From Humisphaera borealis (GTDB lineage: Bacteria; Planctomycetota; Phycisphaerae; Tepidisphaerales; Tepidisphaeraceae), in NCBI RefSeq assembly GCF_015169395.1, contig NZ_CP063458.1, positions 6,138,001-6,202,000 of the forward strand: 64,000 bases of DNA, written 5' to 3'. This document shows, one piece after another, positions 39,236-47,043 of the stretch (the first letter of the stretch is position 1; each line of letters begins with the position of its first letter). The translations under genes were made by a program, and so were the position numbers. The notes beneath the pieces are model-generated. The model was not told the DNA's origin. It worked only from the letters and a program-made list of their open reading frames with translations, and ran no database searches.

Positions 39236-40492
39236 ATGAGCCACCTCCCCTCCACTCGTCGATCCTGCCTTCGGCCGATCGCGGCGATGCTGCTGCTGAT
39301 GGCGGTTACATCCTTCGCCGGGGCCCAGGTCGATCAGGCGGCGATGCGCGACCAGCAGCGCCGCAACCGCCAGGACCAGTACCGGTCGATGCAGAACATC
39401 GTCCGCAACATGCAACGGCTGGAGGTACGGCGGATCGAAGACGTGTTCCAGATTCGCGTCGAGGGCAAGTCGCTCGTTGTCGGCCTGCCCCTGGGCGAGC
39501 GGGATGCCCGCCTTGCCGGCGAATCGACAAAAAGACGCAACGGCCAGTTTCGACTGGAACTCGAAGGCTTTTCCGGTCCGACTTACATTCAGTTGTCCAA
39601 CGTCTCGCCGTTCCAGGTTCGCGCGGCCCGGGCGCCCGGAGCCCAGCCCGCCCCGGCGAACGATGAAGCCGCCGCCGCACGGACCTTCAGCCTGCTCAGC
39701 TACGACATGCCCAACCCCGACACGCTGACCACCACCAGCGTGCAATCGTACCCGAGCTACTTTCATGTCGAGCGCAATACCCAGCTGAATGACGGCCACT
39801 GGATGGTTCGCATCATGGAGCAGCGCAGTCCCGACCTGCCCGACGGCGGTACCGTGCAACTATGGGTGAACCAGTACGGCGGCGGGGCGACCCAGCCGAT
39901 CAACATCAACATCCAGGCAGCCGACTTCCCCACCCTTGTTCGCGACAACCCCAATGAAGTCGAGCAGTACATCCGCCCGCTTCTGCGGCAACTGGGGCAG
40001 GAACAGATCTTCGCCCCCGACGCCCGCGTCGCGTGGCAGGTGCTGGCCGACTACTGGCCGGCCGATGAGGTCGTCGGCAAACAGGTGAACGGGCTGCTGC
40101 CCGACCTGGACCATTCCGACTTCCGCCAGCGTGAAAAGGCGCTTGCACTGCTGCTCAAGCTCGACCGACAGGGTGCAGCGGTGCTTCGCCACCTGGATCG
40201 CTCCGGTTTCTCTGCCGAGAAGAACCTGATGATCGACCGCGCGCTTGCCCCGTATGCGCAGCTCCCCGATCGTGAAATGAACCGGCTGGCAACCGACAAG
40301 GGATTTCTGCTCGACTGCCTCTACAGCGACGACGAGCCCATCCGCGGCGCGGCGATCCAGCAATTGGTCAAGATCACCGGAAAAACCAACCTCCGATACG
40401 ATCCCAAGGGCACCACCGGAGATCGATTCTCGGCCGCCAGGGACCTGCGCGAGAAATTGACCGGCAAACCGGCGACTCAGCCGGTGAAGTGA
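39236..40492 (+). CDS. Exported protein of unknown function
   Basis: 418 residues from ATG 39236. A signal peptide (PIAAMLLLMAVTSFAGA) is followed by an Arg/Gln-rich segment (MRDQQRRNRQDQYRSMQNIV), a beta-rich region (about 60-250) and a C-terminal helical region (about 270-400) that looks like Armadillo/HEAT packing (LLPDLDHSDFRQREKALALL, DLLYSDDEP-type turn at DCLYSDDEPIRGAA). The last residues are KPATQP, like linkers in neighbouring proteins. No known family recognised. It is divergent from moxR. Confidence 0.8.
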   Translation: MSHLPSTRRSCLRPIAAMLLLMAVTSFAGAQVDQAAMRDQQRRNRQDQYRSMQNIVRNMQRLEVRRIEDVFQIRVEGKSLVVGLPLGERDARLAGESTKRRNGQFRLELEGFSGPTYIQLSNVSPFQVRAARAPGAQPAPANDEAAAARTFSLLSYDMPNPDTLTTTSVQSYPSYFHVERNTQLNDGHWMVRIMEQRSPDLPDGGTVQLWVNQYGGGATQPININIQAADFPTLVRDNPNEVEQYIRPLLRQLGQEQIFAPDARVAWQVLADYWPADEVVGKQVNGLLPDLDHSDFRQREKALALLLKLDRQGAAVLRHLDRSGFSAEKNLMIDRALAPYAQLPDREMNRLATDKGFLLDCLYSDDEPIRGAAIQQLVKITGKTNLRYDPKGTTGDRFSAARDLREKLTGKPATQPVK

Positions 40493-40570
40493 ATCAAGGT
40501 GCCGACGGCCGCGTCCCCAGGTGCAAGGCAGTACTGCCCACCCAAGAACAGGCCCTGAAATAGCTTTCGT

Positions 40571-40966
40571 TTACTCCCCGCCTTTGAGCATCATCGAGAT
40601 CGCGATCGCGACGATGATCACGCCGATAATGATGAGCCATCGCACCCGTCGCATGGTCTTGCCGAACTTGCGCGACACGCCGATGACGACGTCTTCGCGG
40701 GTCCGCACGCCGCGCTCTCGCCGGGTGGATTCACGGGCTTCTTCGACAATGGATTCGGCCGACTCGGCGTCCCACCCCTGCGACAAAAGATCCGCCGCCA
40801 CGTCGTCGAACGTCCGACCGGCGACCAGTTCTCGCATGGTCCACTCGACGGCGTCTTCCCGCCCGCCGGTGTCGTCCACGACGTGGTCCAGGCGATCGGT
40901 GAGCTCTGCGGCGGGCGGGGCGGTCGCCTCGGCAGGCGGGGGATCGGGTTGATCGGAAGGGTCCAT
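40571..40966 (-). CDS. Small single-pass membrane protein
   Basis: 131 residues from ATG 40966 (MDPSDQPDPPP). A Pro/Ala-rich N-terminus is followed by a helical region (LTDRLDHVVDDTGGREDAVE and MRELVAGRTFDDVAADLLSQ) and a C-terminal membrane segment (WLIIIGVIIVAIAISMML). A C-tail anchored topology is likely. Function unknown; convergent with the preceding secreted protein gene and divergent from the xylose isomerase gene. Confidence 0.75.
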   Translation of the reverse strand: MDPSDQPDPPPAEATAPPAAELTDRLDHVVDDTGGREDAVEWTMRELVAGRTFDDVAADLLSQGWDAESAESIVEEARESTRRERGVRTREDVVIGVSRKFGKTMRRVRWLIIIGVIIVAIAISMMLKGGE

Positions 40967-41106
40967 GACGGGCGGTCGCTCCTGAGGGTGATTGTAGCGA
41001 CAAGTCGCCGGCGGGGAACGCGGATGGCTCGGCGTCGCTTGACTCCCCACTGGCCCGTCGTAACCTCCGTGCCTTCGATCGAAAACCCGCGAGGAGGAAC
41101 CGCATC

Positions 41107-42153
41107 ATGTCCGCGACCTGGAGCACCAAGAGCGACTTCAAGTTTTCCGCCGGCCCCTGGAACCTGCACACCGGCGCAGATCCCTTCGGCCCGACGGTTC
41201 GCGACGACCGCGACTTCGCGGCGAAGCTGAAGATATTCAAAGACCTCGGCTTTGAGTACGTCCAGTTCCACGATGACGACGCCGTGCCCGACAGCTTCAC
41301 CCCCAGCCAGCGCGAGGCCAAGGCCAAGGAGATCAAGAAGCTTCTGGACGACCATGGCCTCAAGGCCGAGATCTTCGCCCCACGGCACTGGGAAGACGCC
41401 CATGGCGTGGACGGCCCGGTCACAAGCAACAGCGCCGCCGACCGCAAATGGGCCTTGGAACGCGGTCGCCGGTCGATCGACGTCGGCCGCATCCTCGGCA
41501 GCGAGCGATTCGTCTGGTGGCCGGCGCGCGAAGGCACCTACATCCGCGAAAGCAAAGACGCCGTCACCAGCTTCAGCCGAATGCTGGAGTTCGTTGACGC
41601 AATGCTCGATTACGACAAGAAGATCCGCATCCTCGGCGAGATGAAGCCGAATGAGCCGATGGACCTGATGTACCTGCCGACGACGGGCCACTTCCTGGCA
41701 CTGGCGTACAAGACGCGTGATCCCAGCCGCGTAGGCGTGCTGATCGAAAGCGCCCACGCGATCCTGGCCGGCATGGATCCGAGTGACGAGTTCGCGTACG
41801 CCCTGTTCCACCAGAAGCTCTGGGGCGTTCACCTGAACGACCAGAACGGCCTGAAGTACGACCAGGACAAGACCTTCGGCAGCGTCGATCTGCGTCGCGC
41901 CTTCAACCAGGTCGATACGCTCGTAAGGCACGGCTACGGCAAGCAAGGCGAAGTCGTCGGCCTGGACGTCAAGGCGATGCGCACCCAGCCGTTCGACAAG
42001 GCCCACCTGCACCTGAAGCACTCGAAGGAGATCTTCCTGATGCTGGTCGACCTGGTGCACTCGATCGACCGCAAGACGTGGCAGGGGTATGTCGATGCAC
42101 GGGATTACGAGGGGCTGGAGCTCTTCATTGTGAAGAACTTGATGGGCAAGTGA
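41107..42153 (+). CDS. xylA: Xylose isomerase (actinobacterial-type class I)
   Basis: 348 residues. The TIM-barrel active site matches xylose isomerase: FHDDDAVPDSF with His55 and Asp58, GEMKPNEP with Glu178 and Lys180, LIESAHAILAG with Glu214 and His217, HLNDQNGLKYDQDKTFG with Asp245, Asp252 and Asp254, and GLDVKA with Asp287. These parallel the Streptomyces enzyme's metal and substrate ligands almost number for number. It interconverts D-xylose and D-xylulose (and glucose/fructose). It is somewhat short (usual about 385). The acetyl xylan esterase gene lies convergent next to it, which fits xylan use. Another sugar isomerase of the same fold cannot be excluded. Confidence 0.85.
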   Translation: MSATWSTKSDFKFSAGPWNLHTGADPFGPTVRDDRDFAAKLKIFKDLGFEYVQFHDDDAVPDSFTPSQREAKAKEIKKLLDDHGLKAEIFAPRHWEDAHGVDGPVTSNSAADRKWALERGRRSIDVGRILGSERFVWWPAREGTYIRESKDAVTSFSRMLEFVDAMLDYDKKIRILGEMKPNEPMDLMYLPTTGHFLALAYKTRDPSRVGVLIESAHAILAGMDPSDEFAYALFHQKLWGVHLNDQNGLKYDQDKTFGSVDLRRAFNQVDTLVRHGYGKQGEVVGLDVKAMRTQPFDKAHLHLKHSKEIFLMLVDLVHSIDRKTWQGYVDARDYEGLELFIVKNLMGK

Positions 42154-42178
42154 TGCGGCAACACCGACTATGACGTGA

Positions 42179-42211
42179 CAAGAGCCCTGCGACGATGTCG
42201 CAGGGCTCTTG
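42179..42211 (+). terminator. Strong hairpin after xylA
   Basis: A perfect 15-bp stem (CAAGAGCCCTGCGAC / GTCGCAGGGCTCTTG) with a 3-nt loop lies 25 bp after the xylA stop. Only a weak T-rich tail (TCGTT) follows, but position and strength support termination, possibly in both directions. Confidence 0.75.
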
Positions 42212-42231
42212 TCGTTGAGGCAACTGCTTCT

Positions 42232-42286
42232 GTAGGGTCCGCCTTGGCGGACGCGAACACAAACGGTCCGCCAAGGCGGACCCTAC
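42232..42286. repeat. Inverted pair of GTCCGCC-TT-GGCGGAC palindromes
   Basis: Copies at 42232-42254 and 42264-42286 face each other across 9 bases. The left copy is identical to 17633-17655 and 58454-58476; the right differs at one to two bases from the 17733 copy. Lies between the convergent xylA and acetyl xylan esterase genes. Confidence 0.95.
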
Positions 42287-42320
42287 GTCTTGAGGTCGGC
42301 GACTTCGAGATCAACCAGAA

Positions 42321-43640
42321 TCACTTCCCGTTCAGCAGCTCCCACAACCACTTCTCGCTCTTAACGTAGAAGGCCGCCTGCGCGTTCCCCGTCCCATGGT
42401 GGTTCGAAAGCGGCAGCACGATCAGCTCCTTCTTTCCCTGTGTCGCGTTCACACTGGCTGCGATTCCGGCCGGCGGGCAGGTTTCGTCGATCAGGCCGGC
42501 CGACACCATCACCGGGCACTTGATGTTCCTGGCGAAGTTCGTCGCACAGAAGTATCGGCTCGCCGCGACGACCTTCGCCTTGTCGCGGCCCCAGGACTGC
42601 CCCGGCCAGTTCGGCCAGCCGGGGGCACGGCCGGCCTGGTCGCCGGTCAGGTCGCAGCCGGCGGGGACGTTGGCGAGCATCGCCGTCACCTTCGGGTGCA
42701 GGCCGGCGGCGGCGAACGACTGCCCGCCGCCCTGGCTGGTGCCCATGACGACCAGCGTCTTGCCGTCCCAGTCTTCGCGGGCGGCCAGGTATTCGGCGGC
42801 GCGATAGCAGTTGAGGTACATCCGCAGGAAGTAGCTCGTCAGCCGGTCTTCATTGCCGATGCGGACGTAGTCTTTCAGCGGACCGTTCGACTGTTCCTTG
42901 TAGAACGCCTCGTCTTTATCAAAGGGCAGGTCGTGAGCCATGATGTTCAGGCAAAGCCAGCCATCTTCCGCCCGGCGGACCACGTTTGAACTCGGCAGTC
43001 CGTATACGCCGGCGTACTGCACCAGCAGCAGCGCGGGAAACCTGCCCGCCTTCTTCGGCCGGGCAAGCTGCCCGTACAGATGCGTGCCGTTGATGCTGTC
43101 CATCGTCAGCTTGAAGTACTCGAACGGCGGTCGGCCATCTTTCGTCGCCTTGGCGGCGGCAGCCTCCAGTTTCGGGTTCGCCGGGATCGCCGACATCGCC
43201 TTGATTTGACCCGCCCAGAAGCTGTCGAAATCCTCCGGCGTCGGGGCCGAAGGCTGGATTTTGTCGGGCGCGACAATGGCACCGGCAAGCGCCCGGATCG
43301 GCTTCTTGTCGGGCCCCATGACGCCGGGCAGCGTGAACTCGACTAGCAGGTTTCCCGGCTCGTCGAGCGTCGCCGACAGCGTTGCGACGCCTTCCTTCAA
43401 CTCCAGCTTGCCCTGCTTGATGACGGTCAGTCCGCCCTTCTTGATGTGGTAGTTGACGGTTGCGGGCGCGGTCGTCGCCGCATTGCCTTTGGCTTCGACG
43501 CGCCACTCGATCGCCTCACCCGGCGCATAGACGCCAGACGGCTTTACTGGGGTCGCGGTGAGTGTTTGAGCGAAACCGACCGACGACGACCCGAGCAGAA
43601 CGAGTAGCGCAAGCCAATGAACGCGTTTGAGCATATTCAC
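42321..43640 (-). CDS. Secreted acetyl xylan esterase-like hydrolase (CE7/AXE1 family)
   Basis: 439 residues. Signal peptide (WLALLVLLGSSSVGFAQ) precedes an N-terminal beta domain (about 25-130) and an alpha/beta hydrolase domain. The nucleophile elbow is VMGTSQGGGQSF; AGLIDETCPP holds the acid and LSNHHGTGN the histidine. This fits the AXE1/CE7 esterase family, which deacetylates xylan or acetylated oligosaccharides. The extra N-terminal domain is unusual for classical CE7. Convergent with xylA, consistent with a xylan-related role. Confidence 0.85.
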   Translation of the reverse strand: MNMLKRVHWLALLVLLGSSSVGFAQTLTATPVKPSGVYAPGEAIEWRVEAKGNAATTAPATVNYHIKKGGLTVIKQGKLELKEGVATLSATLDEPGNLLVEFTLPGVMGPDKKPIRALAGAIVAPDKIQPSAPTPEDFDSFWAGQIKAMSAIPANPKLEAAAAKATKDGRPPFEYFKLTMDSINGTHLYGQLARPKKAGRFPALLLVQYAGVYGLPSSNVVRRAEDGWLCLNIMAHDLPFDKDEAFYKEQSNGPLKDYVRIGNEDRLTSYFLRMYLNCYRAAEYLAAREDWDGKTLVVMGTSQGGGQSFAAAGLHPKVTAMLANVPAGCDLTGDQAGRAPGWPNWPGQSWGRDKAKVVAASRYFCATNFARNIKCPVMVSAGLIDETCPPAGIAASVNATQGKKELIVLPLSNHHGTGNAQAAFYVKSEKWLWELLNGK

Positions 43641-43856
43641 GAGAATCCTCCGAAAGGTAGGGGAATGCTACACGGGTGCCCCCTGGATGATCGAAGACTT
43701 TCTCAATAAGACAGGCTCGCCGTCCGGGTAACGCGGCATCGGGTGCCACTCAACAGTGTGGGCACGGTTTTGCTTCCACTCCCACCAAACGTGTGCTAGA
43801 ACCTTCGGCCCGGGCGGCAAACGCCCGTCGAATCCTGTCCTCGCAAGGAGCCTGCT

Positions 43857-44159
43857 ATGTCCCGTTTCGGTCGTTGTCTTGCTTCTCTCAGCCGAACCGC
43901 GCTGGCCGCGATGATCGCCGTCTCGGTGATCGGATGCCAATCCGGCAACACAACGGCCAAGGAAGAGATGCTTCCGCCGGGCAAGCTTGAGATGCTCAAC
44001 AGCGGCGACAAGCTCATCAACGAAGGCGAAGACCTCAAGGATCAGGCCAAGAAACTGCAAGCCGAAGGCAAAGACGGGGCAGAACTGGCCCGCCAGGGGG
44101 ACGCCAAGATCGCCGAAGGGGAGGCGATCAAGAAGAAGGCGATGTCGATGAAGCAGTAG
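43857..44159 (+). CDS. Small predicted lipoprotein
   Basis: 100 residues. The hydrophobic segment ALAAMIAVSVIGC ends in a lipobox with Cys27. The mature part is highly charged and helical (KLEMLNSGDKLINEGEDLKD, then QAKKLQAEGKDGAELARQGD) and looks like a coiled coil, reminiscent of Lpp-like or YgdR-like small lipoproteins. Function unknown. ATG 43857 follows AAGGAG. Confidence 0.8.
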   Translation: MSRFGRCLASLSRTALAAMIAVSVIGCQSGNTTAKEEMLPPGKLEMLNSGDKLINEGEDLKDQAKKLQAEGKDGAELARQGDAKIAEGEAIKKKAMSMKQ

Positions 44160-44164
44160 GAATC

Positions 44165-44188
44165 GCCCTGATCACCCTGATTCAGGGC
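44165..44188 (+). terminator. Short hairpin after the small lipoprotein gene
   Basis: GCCCTGA (44165-44171) and TCAGGGC (44182-44188) pair across a 10-nt loop just past the TAG stop. No U-run follows; it is called on position only. Confidence 0.35.
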
Positions 44189-44267
44189 AGAGAACGGCGA
44201 CATTATCGGCACCTGCGGGTTCGGAAGTCCGATAACGTTCGCCGGCGGTCTTTTTGCATGGTCCGCT

Positions 44268-44340
44268 CCGATAACAGTGGCGTGATGCAACGCGGCTTGT
44301 CAGCCGCACCGGTTCCGGGGGAACCGCTGGCGTCACGCCG
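44268..44340 (+). ncRNA. Candidate three-helix leader RNA with promoter-like element
   Basis: TCCGATAAC at 44268-44276 (and again at 44229-44237) is followed at once by a compact structure. P1 is GGCGTGA/TCACGCC (44280-44286 with 44334-44340). P2 is GCGGCT-TGTC-AGCCGC (44293-44308). P3 is CGGTTCC-GGG-GGAACCG (44311-44327). All three stems are perfect. The structure ends 23 bases before ATG 44364 and its ribosome site CGGAG. A cis-regulatory RNA or riboswitch-like leader is inferred; it does not match a riboswitch class I can name. Confidence 0.5.
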
Positions 44341-44363
44341 CGATGGACATCGGAGCCCGACGC

Positions 44364-45224
44364 ATGCGACCGTTTCGTAAAACCCACCTCGCCATTCGAT
44401 CGATCGCCGGCTGCCTTGCGACGGCAATGCTGGCCGCGCCCGCCTGGGCCGGCATCGTCACCTACCGGCAGGGGGAGCAGGACTTCGCGTCCGGCGCAGG
44501 CCCGATACTGGTCACCGACGCCGTACTGGCCGGCGCCAATGAAGCGGCTCCTTTCGACGGCTCGGTCTTCGGCGACGACCGCCGATCCGCCTTCGGCCGC
44601 ATCCGATTCACCTACCAGCTCCCCAAGGAAACCACCGGCGACGGCAGCCTGACGTTGGGCCTGATTGGCCTGGATTCCCCTCCGGACTCCAAACCCACCG
44701 TCAAACTGTTCCTCGACGGCATCGAACAACCCAACGCCCCCTTCGCAGGCGTGTCGTCACCCCTTTTCCGGTCGTCGGCCAGCGTGGTGTCGGTGCCGGT
44801 GCCGGCGGCGCTGCTGGAAGACGGCGAAGTGGAAATCCTCGTCAAAGCCTTCCGACGCGGACCCGGATATCCGGGCAACGCCATCAGCATCGATTTTTCC
44901 ACGTTGACGGTCATGAACGTCAACACCATCCCCGGCGATGGCACCAACGGCGGCGGGACCGATCAGCCGGGCGGCGGTGGCAACGGCGGTGGAGGCAATG
45001 GGGGCGGTGACAACGGAGGCACACCTGGTGGTGGCGGCGGCGGGGGTAACAATGGGGGCGGCGGCGGTGTCGTTCACCCCCCGACGGCGATCCCGCTTCC
45101 ACCGGCCGTCTGGGCAGGCGGTGTCGGACTCCTGATGGCCGCATTCGCGCGAAAAAAGAAGCTCAACCGCGGCGCGTTTCCCTCGATCTCACGCGCTCGG
45201 CGACACTCGGCGTTCCAACGGTAG
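44364..45224 (+). CDS. Exosortase-type (PEP-CTERM/VPLPA-like) anchored surface protein
   Basis: 286 residues from ATG 44364 (MRPFRKTHLA), preferred over ATG 44343 because CGGAG precedes it. Signal peptide ends near PAWAG. A beta-rich globular domain (about 30-190) contains LVTDAVLAGANEAAPF and VKLFLDGIEQPNAP. A Gly/Asn linker of about 45 residues follows. The C-terminus is AIPLPPAVWAGGVGLLMAAF then RKKK, a PEP-CTERM/VPLPA-type sorting signal: motif, membrane segment, basic cluster. About 20 further residues (NRGAFPSISRARRHSAFQR) follow the basic cluster, which is unusual since such signals normally end there. No exosortase gene is seen in the window. Confidence 0.82.
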   Translation: MRPFRKTHLAIRSIAGCLATAMLAAPAWAGIVTYRQGEQDFASGAGPILVTDAVLAGANEAAPFDGSVFGDDRRSAFGRIRFTYQLPKETTGDGSLTLGLIGLDSPPDSKPTVKLFLDGIEQPNAPFAGVSSPLFRSSASVVSVPVPAALLEDGEVEILVKAFRRGPGYPGNAISIDFSTLTVMNVNTIPGDGTNGGGTDQPGGGGNGGGGNGGGDNGGTPGGGGGGGNNGGGGGVVHPPTAIPLPPAVWAGGVGLLMAAFARKKKLNRGAFPSISRARRHSAFQR

Positions 45225-45256
45225 CCGACATCTCGCGTGCCGGGTGGAACGTCGCA

Positions 45257-46864
45257 CTATTCGTGCGTCGCACCGGTGCCGGTCGCCGCTTCGATGAACT
45301 TCGTCACGTCCGCCTGCAACTGCTTCAAGCCGCTCGCCTCGTGATACAGCATGTGTCCACCGGGGTAGAACGTCTCGGTGATGTTCTTTCGCAGCGACTC
45401 GCTCAGCTTCATCTGCCGTAGTGTGTAGGCCGCGCCCAGGTAAGGCGTCGCCAGGTCGTAATGACCGCTGGCGACCATCAACTTTGTGTGGGGGCTCAGC
45501 CGCATCGCCCGTTCCAGATCGTCCGCGACATTCAGGTAGCCGTTGCCGGCCCGGCCGAAGTTCCAGGGCTGCACGCGACCGGTCAGCACGTCGTACTGCA
45601 GATCGGACTCGTACTTGAGCGTCCGTCGGGCGTAGTCGTTAAAAGCCCCGGCGTACGCCGCGAAAAACTGGTTGAAGCTCGGGTCGTGATCGGAACCGCG
45701 TTCGAGGGAGTCAGGATCGTACCCCGTCAGGCGGGAATCAAACCGCCCGACGACCTTCTGCTCGTCCAGCAGCAGTGACTTGCGGAACAGATCCGAGTCG
45801 ATGCGCAGGTCTGCCTTGCGAACGACACTTTCCGACAATCCGGTGAGACGGGCGAGCTTCTTCACCGCTTCGGTGCGCTCGTCGGCAGTCGCCGAGGCCC
45901 CTCGCGCCAGGATGCTCGCATAAGGCCCGACCGCGAACGCCTCCGACTCCTTCAACGCCGCCTTCAAATCCTTCTGCAGATCCTCCGGCAGCTTGCCATG
46001 GTAGTGGGCGGTCGCTGTATAGGTCGGCAGGAAGAGCATGTACGGCAGGTCGTTGCCGTTGCCGAACGAGAGTGTCTGGAAGTTGAGCACCGTCGAGATC
46101 AGGATCACGCCGTTGAGGGCAATACCCTGGCGCTGCAGCAGGTGGTTGCTCAGGCCGGCGGCGCGGGTGGTGCCGTAGCTCTCCCCGGCGAGGAACTTGG
46201 GGCTCGGCCAGCGGAGATTGCGGGTGGTGTAGAGCCGGATGAACTCCGCGACCCATCGCAGGTCTTCCTCCACGCCGTAGAACTGCTTGCCGTCCTCGCC
46301 CGCCGCCGCCCGGCTGTAGCCGGTGCCGACGGGATCGATAAACACCATGTCGGTCGCGGCGAGCCAGGAGAACTCGTTCTCTACGGTCTTGTAAGGCGGC
46401 GGCAGCGCTTCGCCCTTGTCCGACAGTTTCACCCGCACCGGCCCGGCGGTGCCCAGGTGCAGCCAGACCGACGCCGCTCCGGGCCCACCATTGAATACAA
46501 ACGTAATCGGCCGCTTGGCGGCTTCGTCTGCGGTGGCGGGGCGGGGGTGCTTCTCGTACGCGATGAAAAACAGATCCGCCTTGGTCTTGCCGCCGTCTTC
46601 CTTGAGCGGATAGGTGCCGGCGGTCGCGGTGTACTTGACCGGCTTGCCGGCGATGGTGATCTGACCTTCGGTAACCGACAGGTTCTTGTCGGATTTCCCA
46701 TCCGTCCGCTTTTCCTCAGGCGGCTTGGCATCCGCGGGGCGCGCCTCGGTTGCCGGTTGCGTCGCCGGCTTCGTGGCAGGCGATTCGGCGCGAACTTCTG
46801 GCACCGGTAGCGGCGTCAATAAGGCAAAGAACAACGCGAGGAGTGTGAACTGGCGAGCGGGCAT
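45257..46864 (-). CDS. Secreted S10-family serine carboxypeptidase
   Basis: 535 residues from ATG 46864 (MPARQFTLLALFFALL), which starts a clear signal peptide; the longer open frame adds 47 codons through a hairpin. The mature N-terminus has a PATKPATQPATE linker. Catalytic features of S10 peptidases are present: FVFNGGPGAASVWLHLG, the serine in LAGESYGTTRAAGL, the aspartate in VASGHYDLATPY and the histidine in YPGGHMLYHE. The usual S10 oxyanion/pocket signature NGGPGCSS reads NGGPGAAS here. It removes C-terminal residues from peptides in periplasm or medium. Divergent from fumC. Confidence 0.92.
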   Translation of the reverse strand: MPARQFTLLALFFALLTPLPVPEVRAESPATKPATQPATEARPADAKPPEEKRTDGKSDKNLSVTEGQITIAGKPVKYTATAGTYPLKEDGGKTKADLFFIAYEKHPRPATADEAAKRPITFVFNGGPGAASVWLHLGTAGPVRVKLSDKGEALPPPYKTVENEFSWLAATDMVFIDPVGTGYSRAAAGEDGKQFYGVEEDLRWVAEFIRLYTTRNLRWPSPKFLAGESYGTTRAAGLSNHLLQRQGIALNGVILISTVLNFQTLSFGNGNDLPYMLFLPTYTATAHYHGKLPEDLQKDLKAALKESEAFAVGPYASILARGASATADERTEAVKKLARLTGLSESVVRKADLRIDSDLFRKSLLLDEQKVVGRFDSRLTGYDPDSLERGSDHDPSFNQFFAAYAGAFNDYARRTLKYESDLQYDVLTGRVQPWNFGRAGNGYLNVADDLERAMRLSPHTKLMVASGHYDLATPYLGAAYTLRQMKLSESLRKNITETFYPGGHMLYHEASGLKQLQADVTKFIEAATGTGATHE

Positions 46865-46926
46865 GTCGTCGAGAGTGCCCGTTTCGCCGTAGGACGTCAA
46901 GCAATCGGACCGCAGCAGCAGGTCCA

Positions 46927-46956
46927 AACGCCCACGGACGGCTGTCCGTGGGCGTT
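46927..46956. repeat. 13-bp hairpin upstream of the S10 peptidase
   Basis: AACGCCCACGGAC and GTCCGTGGGCGTT pair perfectly around GGCT, in the divergent region between the S10 peptidase and fumC. Could be a leader hairpin of the peptidase mRNA or another palindromic repeat of the class described at 34204. Confidence 0.8.
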
Positions 46957-47043
46957 GGCACGCTTCGTGTCTTGCCCCACGCCCGCCCGCATTCATAATG
47001 TCCACCCCGGCGTCTTCCGCCGGACTAACACCTGAGGAGCCTC

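Noticed and set aside
40618-42060. 480-codon minus-strand frame opposite xylA
   Set aside because: Antisense to xylA, which has all expected active-site residues; its end overlaps the small membrane protein out of frame.
44280-44340. Known c-di-GMP (GEMM), cobalamin or SAM riboswitch
   Set aside because: None of their conserved core sequences could be recognised; only the stem architecture is supported.
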